Below are positions 1-5,512 of a DNA stretch of 11,718 nt, piece by piece. Source of the stretch: Bacteroidales bacterium (lineage in GTDB: Bacteria > Bacteroidota > Bacteroidia > Bacteroidales > Muribaculaceae). Made by a program: the position numbers and the translations under genes. How positions within the stretch are numbered: position 1 is the first letter of the stretch; each line of letters starts with the position of its first letter. A model generated the notes under the pieces. The model was given only the letters and a program-made list of their open reading frames with translations. It was not told the origin of the DNA and made no database searches. The stretch is from the NCBI GenBank assembly GCA_004553095.1, contig SFMJ01000041.1:1-11718 (forward strand), given 5' to 3'.

Positions 1-112
1 CTGCCACATCGCGATATTGGTAGTTAACACCTCCCATATCCGATAGCGCCATCCTGTTCCAATTGCTTATTATAGAGTCTTTTATAAGCTTATTGATTGA
101 TCTTGTTTCCAT
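1..112 (-). CDS. N-terminal fragment of a probable long-chain fatty acid-CoA ligase (AMP-binding family), cut by window edge
   Basis: Reading the minus strand from the ATG at 112-110 gives 37 uninterrupted codons to the edge of the window. The stretch ALSDMGGVNYQYRDVA resembles the start of Bacteroidota long-chain acyl-CoA synthetases, where a short helix and a Trp-x-x-x-Ala-Leu-Ser-Asp segment precede the first strand of the adenylating domain. Such enzymes activate fatty acids with ATP and CoA at the cytoplasmic side of the inner membrane. None of the diagnostic AMP-binding motifs lie in the window, so the call rests on this N-terminal resemblance alone. The start codon is 15 bases after the stop of the TlpA-like gene on the same strand, which suggests cotranscription. 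No clear Shine-Dalgarno sequence is present, as is usual in this phylum. Confidence 0.68.
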   Translation of the reverse strand, partial: METRSINKLIKDSIISNWNRMALSDMGGVNYQYRDVA

Positions 113-127
113 GGTATGTCGTTTTTG

Positions 128-1126
128 TTATTTATTCTCGATCTGCAATATCCGCTCGTAGAGTTGTGCCGCACTCTCTCCTCGACTCACTATTACTCCA
201 TCCGGATCGACCAAGATATGATGCGGTATGCCGGTAAATCCATAGATATTATATGGCAATCGCCCTGTGTTATAGAGCACTGGCCAGCCGATCTCTTGTT
301 TCTTCACCATGGCGCGCGTGTCGTTCGGTATGTCGCGCACTGCCACTCCGATTATCTCTACTTTTTCTCCTAATTCCGACCTGAGTCGCTTCAGCTCGGG
401 TAGCTCTTTGATGCAGTAGGGACACCAACTTGCCCAGAAGTCGATGATCGTATATTTCCCTTTGACCATCAGCTGAGATAACTTCAGTGCATGACCACGC
501 GAGTCTTCCCCCTCGAAGTCGATATATTTCACTCCCGGTGAGGTGGCAAGCCTATGCTTGGCCATCTTCTCATACATCTTCACCCGGCGTGAGTCCCTGA
601 ACTCGGGAGATGCCTTGCTCAGCATGCTGTCGATGCTCGCAGGCTCGGCAAATTTCATCCATTCCACACCGAAGTATGCCCCGATCGGATTGTTTATGTT
701 GGCATTATATTGCTTCTCGGCAAACTCGATATAGGCATTCATGTCGTCGGTGTCTTCGATGCTGTCAAGTTGACTCATCAGCCCTGCCAGAAGATCGTTC
801 ATCGGTGTGCCCGTGATGTAACTCGAACTGTCGTTCATCACAGCCTCGCCCTCTTCTGCTACGTAGTAGGCACGGGTGCGTCCATCCACCACCACCTGCA
901 TGAAGACCGGAAAGCGTAGGGAGTCTCCCTCACTCGTCTCGATCATCGCAACTCCATCTCTCACCATCGATGTCGCGACCACCAACGAGTCCATATAACT
1001 GATCAGTTCCACCTGCTTGCCATCATAGCGCGAGGGCAAGCGCAGCTCAAGTTTCGCACTTCGCTGACAGGAGGTCAGCGCTGTTATCACTGTCATCATC
1101 GTTATAAGGATCGTCTGTAGTCTCAT
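128..1126 (-). CDS. TlpA-like thiol-disulfide oxidoreductase lipoprotein with thioredoxin fold
   Basis: This 332-residue protein starts with a lipoprotein signal peptide: a hydrophobic stretch ending in LTSC, with the lipidated Cys at residue 20. Residues about 25-115 resemble the DUF4369-type beta-rich region found in front of many Bacteroidota thioredoxin-like lipoproteins, and a helical linker fills about 115-195. The thioredoxin/AhpC-TSA domain covers about 200-330, with the redox motif WCPYC at 234-238 (active cysteines 235 and 238) and the cis-proline loop GIP at 299-301 followed by ILVDPDG. The family transfers electrons to, or reduces, disulfides in cell-envelope proteins; the actual partner here is unknown. 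The gene lies 44 bases after the desulfidase gene and 15 before a probable acyl-CoA ligase. No promoter of the phylum's consensus is seen in the 44-base gap. The domain call is firm; physiological substrate and membrane location are inferred. Confidence 0.9.
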   Translation of the reverse strand: MRLQTILITMMTVITALTSCQRSAKLELRLPSRYDGKQVELISYMDSLVVATSMVRDGVAMIETSEGDSLRFPVFMQVVVDGRTRAYYVAEEGEAVMNDSSSYITGTPMNDLLAGLMSQLDSIEDTDDMNAYIEFAEKQYNANINNPIGAYFGVEWMKFAEPASIDSMLSKASPEFRDSRRVKMYEKMAKHRLATSPGVKYIDFEGEDSRGHALKLSQLMVKGKYTIIDFWASWCPYCIKELPELKRLRSELGEKVEIIGVAVRDIPNDTRAMVKKQEIGWPVLYNTGRLPYNIYGFTGIPHHILVDPDGVIVSRGESAAQLYERILQIENK

Positions 1127-1170
1127 ATTCTTTCGATTTGTTTGTTCGTTTATAATCTGTCTCTTGCTGA

Positions 1171-2448
1171 TTATTTGTTGGTCATTATCTGCAGCACATG
1201 CTGGTCGGTCTCGGTCATCGCTTCGCGTCCGATCGATGTCAGATTGTGGACGGTACGGTCGATGTCATCGCAGATGATACCCTCTTGCGAGGAGACACAT
1301 TTGCCGCTCATCGCCAGCATCGCCGACATCATCGCCGTCGACACGCCGGAGGTGATCTTCATGGCGCAGGAGGGCTTCGCTCCGTCGCAGATCATACCGG
1401 TAAGATTCGCCACCATATTTTTGATCGCGGCACACACCTCTTCGTAGCCGCCACCCATCAGCATCACGAGTCCCGCCGATGCGCCGGTCGATGCCACTAC
1501 ACAGCCGCAGAGAGCCGACAGTCTCCCCAAACTCTGCTTGATATAGATGCTCGTAAGACTGCTCAAGGTCAATGCCCGGATCAACTGCTCTTCCGAGGCG
1601 TTGATGTCTTCGGCATAACACATCACAGGCAGTGTGCAGGTGATTCCCTGGTTGCCGCTCCCGGAGTTCGACATCACCGCCACCTGAGCGCCCCCCATGC
1701 GGGCATCACACGCCGCTGAGGTCATCGCCAGGATATGCCTTATCGGGGTGTCGCCGAATAGACGTACTCCATATTCTTTGATCACTTTCCCAAGTCCGTG
1801 ACCGTAGTCTTCTCTAAGTCCCAAGCGTGCTGCATCACGATTCATGATGCCTGCCTCGAGCATAAAGCGTATCTTCTCAAGCGGGGTAGTGGTGGCAAAT
1901 TCATAGACTATAGATTCGGTCAATTCGATATCCTCCTCTTCACTGCTTTCGGTCGATTCCCCCGTCTGTTCCAACAGCACCTCTTCATTGCGCGAGAGAT
2001 AGATGAAGTTGGTATGTGATCCGGAGATAATCGCCTTGGCGCGGTCGTCGCCTGATCGCATTTCCACCTCGATATAGAGATTGCTCGGCGGATTCTGATG
2101 ATGCGAGATCTTGATGCGATTCTCCGCTATATATTGCTTCCCTGCCTCCAGCGCTTCGGCATTGACGTCGCGCAACACTTCAAGACCATACTCTGACTTG
2201 CCGACCAAGGCCCCAAGTGCCACTGCTATCGGCAGACCGATCATCCCTGTCCCCGGTATGCCTACTCCCATCGCATTCTTGATCATGTTGCCGCTAAGAC
2301 GAAGTTCGATCGCCTCGGGTCGCTTGCCAAGTATTTCGGTCGCCTTGGCTACACATAGCGCCACTGCCACCGGCTCCGTACATCCTATCGCCGGAACCAC
2401 TTCGCGGTGGATCAGTCTGATGATTCTTTCGATTCTCTTTGTGTCCAT
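1171..2448 (-). CDS. Iron-sulfur L-cysteine desulfidase / serine dehydratase-alpha-like enzyme (CyuA/YhaM, UPF0597 family)
   Basis: This full-length 425-residue cytoplasmic enzyme belongs to the family containing E. coli CyuA (YhaM) and the archaeal L-cysteine desulfidase. Family members break L-cysteine into pyruvate, ammonia and sulfide with a [4Fe-4S] cluster instead of pyridoxal phosphate; annotation pipelines often call them serine dehydratase alpha subunit. Visible signatures are GCTEP at 22-26 (Cys23, matching the proposed catalytic Cys near the archaeal N-terminus), SNSGSGNQG at 260-268, Cys314 in CGCVV, and CDGAKPSC with Cys354 and Cys361. The 40- and 7-residue spacings of Cys314, 354 and 361 fit my recollection of the archaeal cluster ligands. 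A Glu-rich segment at about 164-178 separates the two halves. The start MDTKRIERI is well placed; a duplicated 15-base sequence sits directly before the ATG. Substrate choice between cysteine and serine cannot be settled from sequence, but the single-chain form favours desulfidase. Confidence 0.88.
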   Translation of the reverse strand: MDTKRIERIIRLIHREVVPAIGCTEPVAVALCVAKATEILGKRPEAIELRLSGNMIKNAMGVGIPGTGMIGLPIAVALGALVGKSEYGLEVLRDVNAEALEAGKQYIAENRIKISHHQNPPSNLYIEVEMRSGDDRAKAIISGSHTNFIYLSRNEEVLLEQTGESTESSEEEDIELTESIVYEFATTTPLEKIRFMLEAGIMNRDAARLGLREDYGHGLGKVIKEYGVRLFGDTPIRHILAMTSAACDARMGGAQVAVMSNSGSGNQGITCTLPVMCYAEDINASEEQLIRALTLSSLTSIYIKQSLGRLSALCGCVVASTGASAGLVMLMGGGYEEVCAAIKNMVANLTGMICDGAKPSCAMKITSGVSTAMMSAMLAMSGKCVSSQEGIICDDIDRTVHNLTSIGREAMTETDQHVLQIMTNK

Positions 2449-2482
2449 GGTATTGAATGATATTTTTGGTATTGAATGATAT
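2449..2482 (-). repeat. Two 15-base direct repeats abutting the desulfidase start codon
   Basis: The plus-strand sequence GGTATTGAATGATAT occurs at 2449-2463 and again, identically, at 2468-2482, separated by TTTT, giving a 19-base period. On the coding strand the copies read ATATCATTCAATACC, and the copy nearer the gene is followed at once by the ATG. The repeat therefore duplicates the sequence where a ribosome would bind. Only one copy is adjacent to an ATG. It could be a slippage duplication or a paired binding site; the sequence does not decide. Confidence 0.8.
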
Positions 2483-2531
2483 GAATTAATGTATTTCCTT
2501 ATGTCTTTTACAATTCTATCTCTGACCCCGA

Positions 2532-3152
2532 TCAGATCGGCAGTTTGCCTTTATTACTCTGCTCGATACGCTTGTTGCGCCAGCATTTGCGGCATACTGC
2601 GATATAGCGATCGTTGCCGCCGATCTCTACCACCTCTCCTTCGGTGATGATCTCGCCCAGAGAGTTCACCCTCGCATTGACGATAGTCTTACGCCCGCAG
2701 GTGCAGGTCGATTTAATCTCGTCGATCGTGTCGGCTATCTCCAAAAGGCGCTTCGACCCCTCGAAGAGATGGGTCCGGAAGTCGGTGCGGAGTCCGTAGC
2801 ACACCACATTGATGCCATATTCATCGACCACTGCCGCCAACTGATCCACCTGCTCGGCAGAGAGAAATTGCGCCTCATCGATAAGTATCCATCCCGGCAA
2901 ACTCCCATCGTCGCAGGGATGCTGTGAGATCTCTTCATACATGTTCGTCTCCGGATAGATCCATGAGCAGACTCGCTCTATCCCTATACGTGATCTGATC
3001 ACATTCTTCTTGTCTCTGGTATCTGTCACCGGCTTGAAGCATCGATATGCCATCCCTCGCTCTTCAAAATTATATGCCGAAGTCAGCAACATCGCTGTCT
3101 TCGCCGAGCCCATCGTGCCATATCGAAAGTAGAGTTTACCGATTCGTCTCAT
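2532..3152 (-). CDS. tdk: Thymidine kinase (type II, E. coli Tdk-like)
   Basis: Thymidine kinase transfers phosphate from ATP to thymidine in the cytosolic pyrimidine salvage pathway. The 206-residue protein matches the E. coli-type family over its whole length: a P-loop region YFRYGTMGSAKT at 8-19 followed by YNFEERGM, the catalytic DEAQF at 92-96 (Glu93 the likely base), the CYGLRTDF segment at 118-125, a zinc-ribbon part with Cys150/Cys152 and Cys187/Cys190, and the nucleoside-binding lasso with VVEIGGNDRY at 174-183. The usual P-loop glycine before the lysine is alanine here (Gly-Ser-Ala-Lys-Thr), which I recall as a variant in some bacterial homologues. The gene follows nth after 143 bases and precedes the desulfidase gene by 83. 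Its stop codon lies in a short palindrome (2528-2540). Confidence 0.95.
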   Translation of the reverse strand: MRRIGKLYFRYGTMGSAKTAMLLTSAYNFEERGMAYRCFKPVTDTRDKKNVIRSRIGIERVCSWIYPETNMYEEISQHPCDDGSLPGWILIDEAQFLSAEQVDQLAAVVDEYGINVVCYGLRTDFRTHLFEGSKRLLEIADTIDEIKSTCTCGRKTIVNARVNSLGEIITEGEVVEIGGNDRYIAVCRKCWRNKRIEQSNKGKLPI

Positions 3153-3234
3153 GGTTGTCGTTCTATTTAACGCTGCGATCCAAGCTTGATTTTCCGATGA
3201 ATCCGGCTCACCTGATTCTCTTACGCTTTAAGAT

Positions 3235-3266
3235 CAAATATGCGAATATAATGATTTATTTTCAAC
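3235..3266 (-). promoter_or_regulatory. Possible weak promoter for tdk
   Basis: On the minus strand, CATATTTG (3235-3242) differs by one base from the Bacteroidota minus-7 consensus TAnnTTTG. GTTG at 3263-3266 lies 20 bases upstream and matches three of four bases of the minus-33 TTTG. It would give a leader of about 75-80 bases before the tdk ATG at 3152. The region is AT-rich, so a chance match is quite possible. Confidence 0.25.
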
Positions 3267-3295
3267 AATACAAATATTACCCTCCCCGATCATTC

Positions 3296-3937
3296 CTATC
3301 TCCTAATTTTGTTATAGCTCTTGCAGTAGTCGCGGATGGCACATTCCATACATTCCGGCTTGCGCGCCTTGCAGACATATCTGCCATGCAAGATGAGCCA
3401 GTGATGGGCGCGTGCCACCAGCTCTTCCGGGATATATTTCACCAAGGTCTTTTCCGTTGCCACCGGATTGGGGGAGTCGTTGGTCAGCCCGATGCGGTTG
3501 CTCACCCTGAAGACATGGGTGTCTACCGCCATCGCCGATTTGTTCCATACCACGGAAAGCATCACGTTGGCTGTCTTGCGCCCCACTCCCGGCAAGCGCA
3601 TCAATTTGTCGATGTCGCAGGGGAGTTCGTCGCCATATTCTTCATGGATCATTCGTGCCGCTTTGATCAGTGCCTTCGCCTTGTTGTTGGGGAAGGTCAC
3701 CGATTTGATATAGCTATACACCTCTTCTTCGCTCGATGCCGCCATGTCGCCCGGCTCCGGATAGCGCGCGTAGAGCGCCGGTGTCACCATGTTAATCCGC
3801 TTGTCTGTGCATTGTGCCGACAAGATTACTGCCAATAACAAATGAAACGGAGTGTCGTAACACAACTCCGTTTTTGGATCAGGCATCATCTCTTGAAATA
3901 TCGATATGACACCCTCATATCTCTGTTTGATAGTCAT
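3296..3937 (-). CDS. nth: Endonuclease III (DNA glycosylase/AP lyase)
   Basis: Endonuclease III removes oxidised pyrimidines from DNA and cuts the resulting abasic site in base-excision repair. The 213 residues match the family length and hold every key element: LSAQCTD at 39-45, the helix-hairpin-helix LPGVGRKTANV at 115-125 with catalytic Lys121, VDTH at 138-141 with catalytic Asp139, HHWLILHGRYVC at 178-189, and the C-terminal [4Fe-4S] loop Cys189-x6-Cys196-x2-Cys199-x5-Cys205. The start MTIKQRYEGV gives the normal N-terminus. The gene begins 50 bases after pheS on the same strand with no consensus promoter or strong terminator between them, so the two may share a transcript. The following 142 bases before tdk contain no convincing terminator. 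Confidence 0.97.
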   Translation of the reverse strand: MTIKQRYEGVISIFQEMMPDPKTELCYDTPFHLLLAVILSAQCTDKRINMVTPALYARYPEPGDMAASSEEEVYSYIKSVTFPNNKAKALIKAARMIHEEYGDELPCDIDKLMRLPGVGRKTANVMLSVVWNKSAMAVDTHVFRVSNRIGLTNDSPNPVATEKTLVKYIPEELVARAHHWLILHGRYVCKARKPECMECAIRDYCKSYNKIRR

Positions 3938-3987
3938 CTCACAGTCTCTTTGTTAGTTCTTTCCATGTGGCGAGACTCCGATATTGA

Positions 3988-5013
3988 TCAGTGGGCTGCC
4001 TCAAATTCTTGAAGGAAACGCAGATCGTTCTCGGAGAACATTCGCAGGTCTTTCACCTTGTATTTCAGGTTGGTGATACGCTCGATACCCATACCGAATG
4101 CGTAGCCGGTATATACCTCCGGATCTATGCCGCAGGCTTTTAAGACATTGGGGTCGACCATGCCGCATCCCAAGATCTCTACCCAGCCTGTACCCTTACA
4201 GAAGGCGCATCCCTTACCGCCACATATATCGCAGCTGATATCCATCTCTGCCGATGGCTCGGTGAAGGGAAAGTAGGAGGGACGCAGACGGATCTGTGTC
4301 TCAGGTCCGAACATCTGGCGTGCAAACCCCAATAACACCTGCTTCAGGTCGGCAAAGGATACATTCTTGTCGATATAGAGTCCCTCCACCTGGTGGAAGA
4401 AGCAGTGGGCGCGTGCCGAAATCGCTTCGTTGCGATATACTCTGCCGGGACATACGATGCGGATCGGAGGCTGGGTATGCTCCATCACTCGCGATTGCAC
4501 CGACGAGGTGTGTGTGCGGAGAAGTATATCTGCCGGATTGCGCGCGATGAAGAAGGTGTCTTGCATATCGCGTGCCGGATGATCGGGTGGAAAGTTCAAA
4601 CTCCCGAATACATGCCAGTCATCTTCGATCTCCGGACCTTCGGCTATAGTGAACCCCATGCTCTCGAAGATGTGAAGCATCTCGTTCTTAACTATCGATA
4701 GTGGATGGCGAGTGCCAAGGGGCAGTGGGGTCGACGTGCGAGTCAGGTCTATATCGCCAAGTGTCGCATCTTCCGACACGGCAAACGATTCTTTGAGTTG
4801 ATTGATCTTTTCGGTGGCATATTCCTTAAGCTCGTTGATCTTCTGTCCGATCTCGCGCTTCTTCTCTGCCGGTACGCTACGGAAGTCTGCCATCAACTGG
4901 GAGAGGGATCCCTTCTTGCTGAGATATTTGATGCGGAGCTGCTCCACTTCCTCTGTACAGGTAGCGCCTACTGCCGCTATCTCTTCTCTCAAGGCTTTGA
5001 TCTTATCTAACAT
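3988..5013 (-). CDS. pheS: Phenylalanyl-tRNA synthetase alpha subunit, Bacteroidota type with four-cysteine insertion
   Basis: PheS is the catalytic subunit of the alpha2-beta2 enzyme that charges tRNA-Phe. The 341-residue protein has the N-terminal coiled-coil tRNA-binding arm (about 1-85), then the class II catalytic core: motif 1 region from about 108, RNPADILLRTHTSSVQ at 158-173, motif 2 in GRVYRNEAISARAHCFFHQVEG (190-211), phenylalanine-pocket segments PSYFPFTEPSAE (245-256) and GYAFGMGIERI (303-313, motif 3). Between these lies CDICGGKGCAFC at 261-272, a CxxC-x4-CxxC pattern absent from E. coli PheS but, as I recall, common in Bacteroidota and some other phyla; it could bind zinc. The partner gene pheT is not in the window; the two genes are generally unlinked in this phylum. 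A consensus-like promoter lies about 30 bases upstream, so pheS probably starts its own transcript. Confidence 0.97.
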   Translation of the reverse strand: MLDKIKALREEIAAVGATCTEEVEQLRIKYLSKKGSLSQLMADFRSVPAEKKREIGQKINELKEYATEKINQLKESFAVSEDATLGDIDLTRTSTPLPLGTRHPLSIVKNEMLHIFESMGFTIAEGPEIEDDWHVFGSLNFPPDHPARDMQDTFFIARNPADILLRTHTSSVQSRVMEHTQPPIRIVCPGRVYRNEAISARAHCFFHQVEGLYIDKNVSFADLKQVLLGFARQMFGPETQIRLRPSYFPFTEPSAEMDISCDICGGKGCAFCKGTGWVEILGCGMVDPNVLKACGIDPEVYTGYAFGMGIERITNLKYKVKDLRMFSENDLRFLQEFEAAH

Positions 5014-5041
5014 ATATCTGCTTTTTTCTTTTTTATTCTCG

Positions 5042-5072
5042 CAAATTTAATAAATTATCCACTCATACGAAA
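5042..5072 (-). promoter_or_regulatory. Bacteroidota-type promoter for pheS
   Basis: The minus strand carries TAAATTTG at 5042-5049, a full match to the phylum's minus-7 element TAnnTTTG. Nineteen bases further upstream is TTTC (5069-5072), three of four bases of the minus-33 element TTTG. Transcription would begin near 5035-5038, leaving a short leader of about 22-25 bases before the pheS ATG at 5013. The leader is too short for an attenuator. It lies downstream of the hairpin that ends the efflux operon, which fits a fresh transcription unit. Confidence 0.62.
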
Positions 5073-5119
5073 ATTTTATCCCTCTTTTTTCATTTTACTC
5101 TTTATCCCGATAAGCCCCC

Positions 5120-5165
5120 AAAAAGTCCAAGACCCCACCCGGTCTGATTCGATCGAGTGGAGTCT
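5120..5165 (-). terminator. Rho-independent-like terminator after the efflux operon
   Basis: Read on the minus strand, AGACTCCACTC (5165-5155) can pair with GGGTGGGGTCT (5140-5130) in an 11-base-pair stem with two G-U pairs and a 14-base loop. The stem is followed, after TGGAC, by TTTTT (5124-5120). It sits 39 bases after the stop codon of the PII-like gene and before the pheS promoter, where an operon end is expected. The T-run is short and slightly displaced, so efficiency is uncertain. On the plus strand the two G-U pairs become C-A mismatches, so it favours the minus direction. Confidence 0.6.
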
Positions 5166-5203
5166 CAGCTCTTTGTGATATGTTAAATTAAGGTTTCGTG
5201 TTT

Positions 5204-5497
5204 TTATATTGTTGCGGTTATCGGCCATACAAATGCCCGTAACCCTAAGCGAGGTTTGTTCTCGTCGATGGCGCGTAGTTTCTTTAATAGCGGTTCCACG
5301 GCCGTGTCTTCGACTATCGTGATTATCGCCGATCCTAATGCCGGCCAGGCATGCGATCCATAGTGTGGCTCGCCTGTCTTGCTCCCTCGTCCCTGTACGG
5401 TGCCGAAGGAGGTAAACCCTCGGCAGAGACAGGAGTTGAGTGCTTCTAACACATTCTCATGATGTGCTTGGTCGTATGTTATCATGATTGCTTGCAT
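5204..5497 (-). CDS. Small PII-like (ferredoxin-fold) protein at the end of an RND efflux operon
   Basis: This 97-residue protein resembles short proteins annotated as P-II family nitrogen regulators in Bacteroidota that recur beside RND pumps. It starts with a beta strand (QAIMITYDQ), followed by a helix, the conserved loop VQGRGSKTGEPHYGSHAWP (34-52), a second strand SAIITIVED (56-64), a helix and a last strand RAFVWPI (87-93). That order fits the PII/CutA-like trimeric ferredoxin fold. It is shorter than the classical GlnB (about 112 residues), and I see neither the uridylylated Tyr in a GlnB-like T-loop nor the GlnB nucleotide-binding signatures; His45, His49, Cys23 and Cys25 are candidate ligand residues. 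The gene starts 15 bases after the pump stop codon, with AAGGAAAG just upstream of the ATG. A role in sensing a ligand or tuning the pump is inferred from position only. Confidence 0.8.
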   Translation of the reverse strand: MQAIMITYDQAHHENVLEALNSCLCRGFTSFGTVQGRGSKTGEPHYGSHAWPALGSAIITIVEDTAVEPLLKKLRAIDENKPRLGLRAFVWPITATI

Positions 5498-5512
5498 ATT
5501 CTCTTTCCTTTT

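Noticed and set aside
3199..3218. Hairpin GAATC...GATTC in the tdk leader
   Set aside because: Only five pairs plus two after an A-G mismatch, with no T-run; too weak for a terminator and no riboswitch features recognised.
3943..3977. Inverted repeat AGTCTC / GAGACT between pheS and nth
   Set aside because: Six pairs with a 23-base loop and no T-run; expected by chance and not a credible terminator.
5014..5203. pheS attenuator or T-box-like leader
   Set aside because: The likely promoter at 5042-5072 lies after the hairpin, leaving a leader of about 25 bases, and no leader peptide rich in Phe codons or T-box motif is visible.
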